Source of the DNA: Pseudomonadota bacterium
Lineage (GTDB): Bacteria > Myxococcota_A > Polyangia > Polyangiales > Polyangiaceae
Length of the DNA: 8,990 nt
Direction of reading: 5' to 3'
NCBI GenBank assembly: GCA_023402175.1
Contig: JAEXCN010000328.1
Location: forward strand, 1 to 8,990
The position numbers were made by a program, and so were the translations under genes. The notes under the pieces are model-generated. The model worked only from the letters and a program-made list of their open reading frames with translations. It did not search any database and was not told the origin of the DNA. This document shows, in pieces, positions 1 through 7,142 of the stretch. Numbering within the stretch: position 1 is the stretch's first letter; each line of letters opens with the position of its first letter.

Positions 1-55
1 TGCGCCGGAATTGACGGCGATTTGCGATGGAACACCATGTGCCACATGGCCGGAC

Positions 56-1261
56 GTGCTCGCGCGGTCGTCCACTCTCCTCGTCGTCCTCGGGCTCGCC
101 GTCCTCGGAGCGGGCAGCACGGGCTGCTCCGGCGATGGCGCGGACGAGGGCTCCGCCAGCGCGTCCGCTTTCACCGTCGAGAACGGCGACCGCTTCGTCG
201 TCTCGGCGACGTCCGAACGCATCGTCCTCGCGAAGAAAGTCCGCGACGTCGTCTTCCCGTTCGATCAGAGCTCACTCCGCGGAAAGGCGATCCTCATCCA
301 TCCCGTCGTGCGGAAAGTCGACGAGGGTGTCTACGCCCGGGCGCTCGACGTGCGGATCGAAGGTGCCACGTACGTCATCGATGCGCGACCGCTCACGCTC
401 GAGGAGATGAGCGACATCACCGAAGACGAGGTCGTTCGCATCTACATCGATCGTCGAAGCGCCGCGAACACGAACGAGCGCGAGCCCGAGATCATCTTGT
501 CCCCAGCGACGCTACTTCGCCCGCTCGGCAGCGGCACGAGCGGCAGCGGACGCGGCGCGAGCGGCCTCGGCTTCGGGTCGGCAGAGGAGCTCGGCTCGCC
601 GAGCATGCCGCGGCCAGGGATCTCGTTCACGCACACGATCGAGAAAGCGTCGCTCGATCCAGAAGCCCTGATCGACTGGTCGCGCGAGGGCGGACTCGAG
701 CTCGGCTTGAAGACGGAGCTCGCGTGGAAGTCGAAGGCCGCCGTCCGCGGCACGCTGTCCGGCGAGTTCTTCCGATCGAAGACGCTCGAAGGACCACCCA
801 TCCACGGGTTCGTCCCGATCGGTCCCGTCCCGGTCCCGGTCTCGCTCCAGGGCAAGGCATGGATCGCGTGCAGCGCCGCAGGCGTCGGTCCCGCGGAGGT
901 CGGCGTCGAGATCGAAGCAAGCGCTCGGCTCGCTGCATCTCTTCGCGTGTCTCCGAAGCGGGGCGTGGCGGTGTCCGAGTGGGTCCACGAAGGCCGCTGG
1001 CCCGCGACGGCGAACGGGAGCTTCACGGCCACGCCGAGCGTCGAAGCGAAATTCTCCGCAACCATCTCGTGCGCCGTCCCGCGGCTCGAGGTGCACGCCT
1101 CTATCGCTGGCGTTGCCGGTCCGTACGTCGCGATGACGCCGACGATCAAGCTCAACGAGAACGGCACCACCGTGGAAGTGCCCATCGCCGTCGGCGTCCG
1201 CGCGGGGGTGCTCGGCGTCGGATCTGGAGCCGAGGTGATGGTCTACAGCTGGAAGCCTTGA
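56..1261 (+). CDS. Putative secreted lipoprotein of unknown function
   Basis: I do not recognise a family. From the GTG at 56 the protein has 401 residues and opens with a typical export signal: MLARSS, a hydrophobic stretch at residues 8-20 rich in L, V, G and A, then STGC with Cys24 followed by a Ser/Gly/Asp/Glu-rich tether. The -3 residue is Ser rather than Leu, so the lipobox is imperfect. The same frame is open to the window edge, with a TTG at 11; GTG 56 is preferred because it places the signal peptide at the N-terminus, although no strong ribosome binding site precedes it. A Gly/Ser-rich linker (about residues 158-176) separates an N-terminal part from a C-terminal part that looks beta-rich. 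Two further cysteines (272 and 339) could form a disulfide. The likely location is periplasm or outer membrane. The gene converges on the glycosyltransferase, 16 bp away, so no operon partner is visible. Confidence 0.72.
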   Translation: MLARSSTLLVVLGLAVLGAGSTGCSGDGADEGSASASAFTVENGDRFVVSATSERIVLAKKVRDVVFPFDQSSLRGKAILIHPVVRKVDEGVYARALDVRIEGATYVIDARPLTLEEMSDITEDEVVRIYIDRRSAANTNEREPEIILSPATLLRPLGSGTSGSGRGASGLGFGSAEELGSPSMPRPGISFTHTIEKASLDPEALIDWSREGGLELGLKTELAWKSKAAVRGTLSGEFFRSKTLEGPPIHGFVPIGPVPVPVSLQGKAWIACSAAGVGPAEVGVEIEASARLAASLRVSPKRGVAVSEWVHEGRWPATANGSFTATPSVEAKFSATISCAVPRLEVHASIAGVAGPYVAMTPTIKLNENGTTVEVPIAVGVRAGVLGVGSGAEVMVYSWKP

Positions 1262-1277
1262 TCGAGCGTGCGCGTGA

Positions 1278-2519
1278 TCACGCGATCCCGAGCGCCGCGC
1301 GCATGACCCCCTGCGCGACGGCGAGCGAATGGTGCGCTTCGAGGTAGGCATAACCCCCCTCGCGGACGCGGTCGCGGAGTGCCTCGTCCTTCACGAGGCG
1401 CTCGACGCGTTCAGCGAATCCTTCGGGGTCCGACGAGATCAGCGCTTCCTTGCCGTCCTCGAGCGGCAGCCCGAACGCGCCGTCGGGCGTCGTGACGACG
1501 GGCATGCCCGCGCGAAAGCCTTCGAGCAGCTTCATGCGGACGCCTGAGCCGCCCGTGATCGGCGCGAGCATCCCGAGCGATCGCGCGTAGAGCGGCTCGA
1601 GGTCCTCGAGAAAGCCGACCGTCTCGACCCCGGGGACCTTCCACGCCTCGGGAACGGGGAGCTTGCCGGATGCGTCGGGCGTGAGACCTACGCCGGCGAT
1701 CTCGAACGTCGCGTCCGGCACGCGCTTGCGAACGAGCGGCCAGACCTTCTGGCAGAACCAGTCGAGCCCGAGGACGTTCGGCTTCCAGCGGAGGCTGCCG
1801 ACGTAACAGAAGTGCGGCTTGCCGGGATGGGGACGCGCCTTCCGCTCGAACGTCATCACGACCGGCACGACCTTGGCGTCGACGCCGGCCAGTGACTTGA
1901 AGTGCTTCGCGTCCTCGCTCGAGATCGCGACCACCGCGTCGACTTCGCGGAGAACGCGCTCCTCGAACCTCCGCGCCGCGGCGTATTCGGCCCTCGCGAC
2001 GAGCTTCTTGGCGCCCAGCCTCTGGTGCTCATGGCTGAGGGCGAACTGCTTGAAGAAGTCGCTCTCGACGTTGTGCTGATCGACCACCGTCCGGCAGAAC
2101 GGGCGCTCGGCCTTGATGTCCGGAAGGTAGCGGGCCATCCCGAGGTGATCGATGTAGACGACGTCGACCGGGGTCGCGACGAGCTCGCCGCGGAGCGCGT
2201 GCCTGAGGTTTCTCGAGTCCCACTTTCCGGCGAGGTACGGAACGCCGAGCGCGCGGAGCGCAACGACGCGAGGGACGTAGCGCTTGAAATCGAAGAGGTG
2301 GATCGGGTGAAAGATCGGAGGCACCACACGCAGCTTCGGCACGGCGGCCTCGAGCGCGCGGACGTCGCTCGAGGGAATCGTCTGCTCGGTGACGGAGAGA
2401 AGTGTGACCGACTCCACCTCGGGCAGCGAGGCGATGATTCGCAGCTGCGAGAGCGTGCGCACGGGGCCGCCGCTCGTCGCCGGCCAGGGAAATTCCGTCG
2501 TCAAGTGGACAACGCGCAT
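1278..2519 (-). CDS. GT4-family (GT-B fold) glycosyltransferase
   Basis: This is a 413-residue cytoplasmic retaining glycosyltransferase, predicted to move a sugar from a nucleotide-sugar donor onto a glycan or lipid-linked acceptor. The N-terminal Rossmann-like half starts MRVVHLTTEFPWP with the acceptor-side loop SGGPVRT and later DQHNVES. The C-terminal donor-binding half has CYVGSLRWKPN, FEIAGVG and VGFLEDLEPLYA, then GSGVRMKLLEGFRAGMPVV with Arg328, Lys330 and Glu333 at the usual donor-site positions. That architecture matches the GT4 enzymes common in exopolysaccharide clusters. ATG 2519 is chosen because it directly begins the conserved first beta strand; a TTG at 2543 would add eight residues, and neither has a clear ribosome binding site. 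It is divergent from the wecB-like gene across 51 bp, so the two may share a promoter region and a pathway. Donor and acceptor cannot be read from the sequence. Confidence 0.9.
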   Translation of the reverse strand: MRVVHLTTEFPWPATSGGPVRTLSQLRIIASLPEVESVTLLSVTEQTIPSSDVRALEAAVPKLRVVPPIFHPIHLFDFKRYVPRVVALRALGVPYLAGKWDSRNLRHALRGELVATPVDVVYIDHLGMARYLPDIKAERPFCRTVVDQHNVESDFFKQFALSHEHQRLGAKKLVARAEYAAARRFEERVLREVDAVVAISSEDAKHFKSLAGVDAKVVPVVMTFERKARPHPGKPHFCYVGSLRWKPNVLGLDWFCQKVWPLVRKRVPDATFEIAGVGLTPDASGKLPVPEAWKVPGVETVGFLEDLEPLYARSLGMLAPITGGSGVRMKLLEGFRAGMPVVTTPDGAFGLPLEDGKEALISSDPEGFAERVERLVKDEALRDRVREGGYAYLEAHHSLAVAQGVMRAALGIA

Positions 2520-2570
2520 GGCGAGGCAACGTAGCCCACCCAACTGTCGGCGTGTACCATCGAGTCATCC
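2520..2570. promoter_or_regulatory. Short divergent intergenic region between the GT4 gene and the epimerase gene
   Basis: Only 51 bp separate the two divergent start codons, so promoters for both directions must lie here or overlap the coding sequences. I see no convincing -35/-10 pair; taccat at 2555-2560 is a weak -10-like hexamer for the plus strand. Neither start has a good Shine-Dalgarno sequence, so leaderless or weakly initiated transcripts are possible. The assignment rests on gene orientation, not on a recognised motif. Confidence 0.35.
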
Positions 2571-3731
2571 ATGAATTTTCGTGCAGTAAACAAGCGCCGC
2601 GTCCTCTGCGTGTTCGGCACGCGTCCTGAGGCGATCAAGATGGCGCTCCTCTCGAAGGCGCTGCGCGAGCACCCCGACTTCGAGGTCGAGGTCTGCGTCA
2701 CTGCACAGCACCGGACGATGCTCGATCAAGTGCTCCCGATCTTCGACGTGAAGCCCCGCTTCGATCTCGATCTGATGAAGGAGAACCAGGGGCTCGCAGA
2801 CATCACGGCCCGGATCCTCACGGGCACGACCGCGGTCCTGCGTGAATGGCGGCCGGACTGGCTGCTCGTCCAGGGCGATACGACGACGGCATTCGTCGCC
2901 GCGCTCGCGGCGTTCTACGAGAAGGTCTCGATCGGCCACGTCGAGGCAGGCCTTCGGACCGGCCTCAAGTACTCGCCCTGGCCGGAGGAGTTGAACCGCC
3001 AGCTCGTCGGCCGCCTCGCGGACCTGCATCTGCCGCCGACCGAGCGCGCAAAGAAGGCGCTGCTCGCGGAGAACGTCCCGGAAAGCCGCATCCACGTCAC
3101 CGGCAACACGGTCGTCGACGCTCTGCTCTGGGTCTCGAAGAAGCTCGACGAGGATCACGCGACGCGGCGACAGCTCGACGAACGCTTCTCCTTCCTCGAC
3201 CCGAAGCGACGTCTCATCCTGATCACCGGACACCGCAGAGAGAGCTTCGGGAAGCCGTTCGAGGACATGTGCAACGCGTTCGTCGACATCGTCCGCGCGC
3301 GACCGGACGTCGAGATCGTGTATCCGGTGCATCTCAACCCGAACGTGCAGGCGCCGGTGAAGGCGATCCTCGCGGGATGCGCGAACGACGAGCTCCGCGG
3401 GCGCATCCACCTGATCGAGCCGATCGAGTACCTGCCGTTCGTCTACTTGATGAAGCGCTGTCGCTTCATCGTCACCGACTCCGGCGGCGTGCAGGAAGAG
3501 GCACCGTCGCTGGCCAAGCCGTGCCTCGTGACGCGCAACGACACCGAGCGCCCCGAGGCCATCGAGGCGGGCACGGCAAAGCTCATCGGAACGCACCGTG
3601 AACGCATCGTCACGGAGTCGCTGCGTCTCCTCGATGATGAGGCGCACTACCGCTCCATGAGCCGAGCCCACAATCCCTATGGCGACGGCAAGGCGAACGA
3701 GCGGATCGTCGAAATCCTGAATGCCATATGA
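2571..3731 (+). CDS. wecB: UDP-N-acetylglucosamine 2-epimerase (non-hydrolysing)
   Basis: This enzyme interconverts UDP-GlcNAc and UDP-ManNAc in the cytoplasm and supplies ManNAc-type donors for surface glycans. The 386-residue product has the full set of family signatures: FGTRPEAIKM at 15-24, VQGDTTT at 100-106, GHVEAGLRT at 122-130, PEELNR at 138-143, TGNTVVDAL at 177-185, TGHRRES at 219-225, and the C-terminal VTDSGGVQEEAP block. Asp103, Glu125, Glu139 and His221 fall exactly eight residues after the catalytic Asp95, Glu117, Glu131 and His213 reported for E. coli WecB, so the active site looks intact. The length is slightly above the usual 370-380, because of a short N-terminal lead. The first codons are AT-richer than the rest, which is common at initiation sites. 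The WecG/TagA-like gene that follows would use the product. No wecC-type dehydrogenase is present, so UDP-ManNAc itself is the likely donor. Confidence 0.95.
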   Translation: MNFRAVNKRRVLCVFGTRPEAIKMALLSKALREHPDFEVEVCVTAQHRTMLDQVLPIFDVKPRFDLDLMKENQGLADITARILTGTTAVLREWRPDWLLVQGDTTTAFVAALAAFYEKVSIGHVEAGLRTGLKYSPWPEELNRQLVGRLADLHLPPTERAKKALLAENVPESRIHVTGNTVVDALLWVSKKLDEDHATRRQLDERFSFLDPKRRLILITGHRRESFGKPFEDMCNAFVDIVRARPDVEIVYPVHLNPNVQAPVKAILAGCANDELRGRIHLIEPIEYLPFVYLMKRCRFIVTDSGGVQEEAPSLAKPCLVTRNDTERPEAIEAGTAKLIGTHRERIVTESLRLLDDEAHYRSMSRAHNPYGDGKANERIVEILNAI

Positions 3732-3804
3732 TGGACGAATGCCGCAGTCGTCCGAAGCATGGGTGGAGGAGGCCCTCTCGCGATCCGAGGCTCGTGGACC
3801 TCAC

Positions 3805-4569
3805 ATGAACGAACGAATCGATCTGCTCGGGTGCCCATTCGATTCGATCACCGAGAAGGAGACGGTCGATCTCGTCTTCGAGTGGAAGAACGCCCCTGAG
3901 CGCAAGAGCCATCACATCATCACGGTCAACGTCGCCATCCTCATGATGGCCCGCGACGACATGCGGCTCGCGAACGCAATCGAGAATGCCGATCTCGTCG
4001 TCGTCGACGGCAAGCCGCTCGTGTGGACGTCGCGCTGGCTCGGCGCGCCCGTTCCGGAGAAGGTCTCCGGCGTCGATCTGATGCGGCGCTTGCTCGACGC
4101 CGGGAACGAGCGCGGCCTCTCGGTGTTCCTGCTCGGCACGACGCAGGAGCGGCTCGATGTCCTCGAGCGCGTCATCCGAGCGAAGTATCCGAACGTCGTG
4201 ATCGCTGGAACGCGCAACGGCTACTTCAAAGCGCCCGACTACGCCGCCGTGACGAAGCAGATCCGCGAAGCGAAGGCCGATCTCCTCCTCGTCGGAATGC
4301 CCGCCCCGTTCAAGGAGATCTGGTGCGAGGAGCACCGCGAGGAGCTCGCCACGCCGGTGATCCTCGGCGTCGGAGGCGCCTTCGACGTGATGGCGGGCTT
4401 CGTCCCGCGTGCGCCGCGGCTGATGCAGGAGGCCGGCCTCGAATGGGCCTGGCGTCTCGCGATGGAGCCGAAGAAGCTCTGGAAGCGATACCTCGTCACG
4501 AACTCGACGTTCCTCGCGCTGCTCGGCAAGACGCTCGCGGCGCAGCGCCTCGGTCTCCGCCGCCATTAG
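3805..4569 (+). CDS. WecG/TagA/CpsF-family glycosyltransferase (GT26), probable ManNAc-type transferase
   Basis: The family transfers ManNAc or ManNAcA (or other sugars) to undecaprenyl-pyrophosphate-linked GlcNAc early in glycan assembly at the inner membrane. From ATG 3805 the product has 254 residues, near the family's usual 240-250. It begins NERIDLLGCPFDSIT, as family members do. TVNVA (Thr40, Asn42), the VVVDGKPLVW block with candidate catalytic base Asp68, and KVSGVDLM follow. A C-terminal segment containing EWAWRLAMEPKKLWKRYL resembles the membrane-contacting tail. In-frame ATGs at 3721 (overlapping the epimerase stop) and 3739 would add 28 or 22 residues; these lie outside the conserved region and have weaker codon bias. 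A GGA six bases before 3805 supports it only modestly. Lys86 and Lys170 stand where classical TagA has Arg and Gln, suggesting a subfamily variant. Placement after the epimerase supports a ManNAc-linked role. Confidence 0.9.
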   Translation: MNERIDLLGCPFDSITEKETVDLVFEWKNAPERKSHHIITVNVAILMMARDDMRLANAIENADLVVVDGKPLVWTSRWLGAPVPEKVSGVDLMRRLLDAGNERGLSVFLLGTTQERLDVLERVIRAKYPNVVIAGTRNGYFKAPDYAAVTKQIREAKADLLLVGMPAPFKEIWCEEHREELATPVILGVGGAFDVMAGFVPRAPRLMQEAGLEWAWRLAMEPKKLWKRYLVTNSTFLALLGKTLAAQRLGLRRH

Positions 4570-4616
4570 CCGTCGCGCGAGCCCATCGAGGCATTGCTCT
4601 TGCGAGGCCGATCGGC

Positions 4617-5672
4617 ATGAAGGTCGGCGCTCGGCCCGAAAACGCGCTCGAGTGGATCGCGCAGAAGCTCGACCTCGCTCCGACGCCGATCGCCGATACC
4701 CACGTCGCGTTCACCGCGGCGCGCGCGATCATGGCGGGCACCTCTCTCGGGATCTTCGATGCGATCGCAAACGGCGCTCGCTCGGACGCGGAGATCGCAT
4801 CGGCCTGCCGGACCGACACACGCGCGACGCGATCGCTCCTCGATTGTCTCGTCTCGCTCGGCTACCTGCGCTTCACCGCGGCCGGTCGTTACGACAACGC
4901 GAAGCACGTCAAGAAGTGGCTCCTCGTCGATGCGCCGCGCTCCGTGCGCGACAAGCTCCTCTTCCAGCGCATCGAGTGGACCTTCCTCTCGAGGCTCGAA
5001 GACTTCGTACGAACCGGAACGGGCCTCGATCTCCACGCCTCGCTCGACGAGGAGGGATGGCGTCTCTACCAGGACGCGATGCGCGCGCTCGCGGCGAATA
5101 CCGCGCCCGCGATCGCACGACGGATCCCGGTTCCGCGCGGAGCAGCCCGGATGCTCGACATCGGCGGATCGCACGGTCTTCATTCCGTGGCGCTGTGCCG
5201 CCGGAATCCACGGCTCACGTCGGAGATCCTGGAGCTCCCCGACGCGATCCCGAGCTCGCGCGAGATCCTCGAGCGTGAAGGCCTCGGCGACCGCGTCCGC
5301 CATCGTACCGGCGATGCGCTCCGCGAAGATCTCGGCGCGAACGTCTACGACGTCGTGCTCGTATCGAACCTCGTACATCACTTCTCGAGCGAACAGAACG
5401 AAGCGCTCGCACGGCGGGTCGCCCGCGCGCTCCGTCCTTCCGGTGTCTTCGTGATCGCCGACTTCGAGAAGACGAAATCGCCCGGCGCAGGCGGAGCGAT
5501 CGGCGGCACGATGGACCTCTACTTCGCGCTCACGAGCACGTCGGGGACGTGGCCGGTCACGACGATGCGAGCGTGGCAAAGGGCGGCAGGGCTCGTCGCG
5601 CTCCCGGTCCGGCGCATCCTCGAGATGCCTGGGACCGTGCTCCAGATCGGACGCAAGCCGAAGCGTTCGTGA
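4617..5672 (+). CDS. Class I SAM-dependent methyltransferase with N-terminal dimerisation domain (O-methyltransferase type)
   Basis: The 351-residue protein has two domains. Residues 1 to about 100 are helical and resemble the winged-helix dimerisation domain of small-molecule O-methyltransferases (the ARAIMAGTSLGIFDAI helix, the SLGYLRF wing). Residues about 170-345 form the Rossmann fold: motif I LDIGGSHG at 180-187 binds SAM, VVLVSNLVHHF at 246-256 is the post-motif strand with a His pair near the active site, and ALRPSGVFVIADFE follows. The build matches the acetylserotonin/hydroxyneurosporene O-methyltransferase group, which usually methylates hydroxyls on aromatic or polyketide-like compounds. 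ATG 4617 is chosen because it begins just before the conserved domain; the open frame upstream is only the shadow of the glycosyltransferase gene. It sits 47 bp after that gene and 208 bp before the PKS. An aromatic PKS product is the more natural substrate, but a glycan role is not excluded. Confidence 0.88.
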   Translation: MKVGARPENALEWIAQKLDLAPTPIADTHVAFTAARAIMAGTSLGIFDAIANGARSDAEIASACRTDTRATRSLLDCLVSLGYLRFTAAGRYDNAKHVKKWLLVDAPRSVRDKLLFQRIEWTFLSRLEDFVRTGTGLDLHASLDEEGWRLYQDAMRALAANTAPAIARRIPVPRGAARMLDIGGSHGLHSVALCRRNPRLTSEILELPDAIPSSREILEREGLGDRVRHRTGDALREDLGANVYDVVLVSNLVHHFSSEQNEALARRVARALRPSGVFVIADFEKTKSPGAGGAIGGTMDLYFALTSTSGTWPVTTMRAWQRAAGLVALPVRRILEMPGTVLQIGRKPKRS

Positions 5673-5880
5673 CGCGAACCGCGAGCGCCTCGAGCTCCTC
5701 CGGCCAAGTCCGTCGAGCGCGCAGACGCTTCCGTCACACGAGACAGCTTCGTTCTCGCCTCGCGCTCGCGGTCGGCAAACGCCCTGCCCTGCTCGTCTCT
5801 CCATCGCGGCCGGACCCGAGCGGTACGTCGCCTGCACCACGCCCGCTGCGGCCCGGATTCGAAACGCCGCGGGAGCCAAG
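5673..5880 (+). other. 208-bp spacer before the polyketide synthase gene
   Basis: This is the largest non-coding gap in the plus-strand run and the likeliest place for a separate promoter for the PKS cassette. I found no clear -35/-10 pair, inverted repeat or terminator in it. Short open frames cross it on both strands, but they are rich in Arg and Ser and look like frame shadows. Confidence 0.4.
5871..5875 (+). promoter_or_regulatory. Ribosome binding site candidate for the ATG at 5881
   Basis: The sequence gggag lies five bases before the ATG at 5881, a reasonable Shine-Dalgarno match and spacing. It is the main argument that the PKS really starts there, against the poor codon bias and lack of family similarity in the first 55 codons. 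Confidence 0.45.
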
Positions 5881-7140
5881 ATGACCCAAGCACGCTTCCC
5901 TATCGCGCGCACACGCGCCCCGAACCGGACGGAGCCCACCGGTGAGGGACGGCACGCGGGACACCCCCGCTTCCTCGGATCGAAGGAGGTTGGGCGCAGC
6001 CCCAGCTGGAGTGACCGCCTTGGTGCCGATGCACGAGCTCCGAGCGTCGGCCAGGTCGAGGTCGCGCTCCCGGATCACGAATACGACCAGAACGCGATGA
6101 TGGAGACCCTGAAGCGCCGCTGGAAGGATCGCCCGAAGGTGATGAACCTCGTCGACCGCCTTCATTCGGCGGTGCAGGTCGAGCGCCGGTGTCTCGCGCT
6201 TCCACTCGAGGAGTACGACCAGCTGAGCGACTTCGGCGCCGCGAACGACGCCTTCATCCGCGTCGGGACCGAGCTCGCCGCGCGCGCCGTCAGCGCCGCC
6301 GTCGAGCGCGCCGGCCTCGATCTCGGGGACGTCGACGCGATCTTCTACACCACCGTCACCGGCCTCGCCGTCCCGACGATCGACGCGCGGCTCGTGAACG
6401 TGCTCGGACTCCGACGCGACATCCGCCGTACGCCGATGTTCGGCCTCGGCTGCGTCGGAGGCGCCGCTGGCCTCGCGAGGACGAATGACTACCTCCGTGG
6501 ACATCCCGATCACGTCGCCGTGCTGCTCTCCGTCGAGCTCTGCTCGCTCACCCTCCAGGACGACTTCTCCATCGCGAACGTCGTCGCCTCCGGCCTCTTC
6601 GGCGATGCCGCCGCCGCTCTCGTCCTCACCGGAAGCGAGGCGATCGCACCCCGAAGCTCGCGCGGCGGCACGCGCGCTTCGAGCGGGCCCCCGTCGATCC
6701 GCAGTAGGACGCGCGCGCGCGTCGTCGATACGCGGAGCGCGTTCTTCCCGGACACCGAGCGCGTGATGGGCTGGGACGTCGGCGCGTCCGGGTTCAAGGT
6801 CGTGCTGTCGGCGGACGTCCCCGAGATCGTCAAGCGGCATCTCCCCGCCGAAGTCGACGCGTTCCTCGAGGACAACAGGCTGACGCGGAGCGACGTCCGG
6901 CACTGGATCTGTCACCCGGGCGGCCCGAAGGTCATCAACGCGATCGAAGAGTCGCTCGAGCTTCCCGAGAACGCTCTCGCGATAACGCGTGAGTCGCTCG
7001 CGTCCGTCGGCAATCTGTCGAGCGCCTCGGTGCTTCACGTCCTCGGGAAGACGCAGCACCGCGCCGTTCCTGGCGACATCGGCGTCCTGATGGCGATGGG
7101 CCCGGGGTTCTGCGCGGAGCTCGTCCTCCTCGTGTGGTGA
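5881..7140 (+). CDS. Type III polyketide synthase (chalcone/alkylresorcinol synthase family)
   Basis: This homodimeric condensing enzyme extends an acyl-CoA (often long-chain in bacteria) with malonyl-CoA and cyclises the chain to a resorcinol or pyrone. The catalytic triad is intact: Cys191 in GLGCVGGAAG, His345 in ICHPGGPKV and Asn378 in VGNLSSASV. The C-terminal GPG loop (MGPGFCAE) and the GWDVGASGFKVVLS block are also present. The conserved domain begins only at about residue 56 (GQVEVALPDHEYDQ). The preceding residues are Arg/Pro/Gly-rich with weak third-position GC bias and have no in-frame alternative start, so the 419-residue length exceeds the usual 350-390. A better-looking 5' end lies in the +1 frame (see findings). 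Residues about 255-280 form an Arg/Ser/Gly-rich insertion before VVDTRSAFFPDTE. The two following genes are translationally close, forming one cassette. The starter unit and number of extensions cannot be read from sequence. Confidence 0.92.
   Translation: MTQARFPIARTRAPNRTEPTGEGRHAGHPRFLGSKEVGRSPSWSDRLGADARAPSVGQVEVALPDHEYDQNAMMETLKRRWKDRPKVMNLVDRLHSAVQVERRCLALPLEEYDQLSDFGAANDAFIRVGTELAARAVSAAVERAGLDLGDVDAIFYTTVTGLAVPTIDARLVNVLGLRRDIRRTPMFGLGCVGGAAGLARTNDYLRGHPDHVAVLLSVELCSLTLQDDFSIANVVASGLFGDAAAALVLTGSEAIAPRSSRGGTRASSGPPSIRSRTRARVVDTRSAFFPDTERVMGWDVGASGFKVVLSADVPEIVKRHLPAEVDAFLEDNRLTRSDVRHWICHPGGPKVINAIEESLELPENALAITRESLASVGNLSSASVLHVLGKTQHRAVPGDIGVLMAMGPGFCAELVLLVW
5983..5990 (+). promoter_or_regulatory. 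Perfect Shine-Dalgarno-like sequence inside the annotated PKS 5' region
   Basis: aaggaggt is an exact anti-16S match lying about 100 bases inside the PKS frame. No start codon follows at 5-10 bases. The first candidates are GTG 6011 (20 bases on), GTG 6023 and ATG 6029, all in the +1 frame. It may be a relic or part of the true initiation region, or chance. Confidence 0.3.
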
Positions 7141-7142
7141 AC

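Noticed and set aside
812..840. Local repeat of cggtccc units
   Set aside because: It encodes a short Pro-Val-Pro-Val stretch in the lipoprotein and shows no longer periodicity.
1262..1277. Terminator between the convergent lipoprotein and glycosyltransferase genes
   Set aside because: The gap is only 16 bp and has neither a stem-loop nor a T run.
22..1347. Long plus-strand open frame (441 codons) overlapping the lipoprotein gene
   Set aside because: Its product is almost entirely Arg/His/Ala-rich with no domain, and the competing frame has a signal peptide and normal composition.
2565..3671. 368-codon minus-strand open frame opposite the epimerase
   Set aside because: It is antisense to a gene with intact catalytic motifs; the Arg/Glu/Asp/Leu-rich product is typical of a GC-rich shadow.
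4023..4616. Extension of the methyltransferase frame upstream into the glycosyltransferase gene
   Set aside because: The extra 198 residues are Arg-rich shadow of the WecG-like gene; the methyltransferase domain starts just after ATG 4617.
4566..5939. 457-codon minus-strand open frame opposite the methyltransferase and spacer
   Set aside because: The composition is Arg/Glu-rich and without motifs, while the plus strand has a complete SAM-binding fold.
6710..6721. Alternating CG tract as a Z-DNA or regulatory element
   Set aside because: At this GC content a 12-base CG run inside a coding region is expected by chance; I kept it only as a slippage concern.
5734..7059. 441-codon minus-strand open frame opposite the PKS
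   Set aside because: The plus strand carries the Cys-His-Asn triad of a type III PKS; the antisense product is low-complexity Asp/Glu/Arg/Ala.
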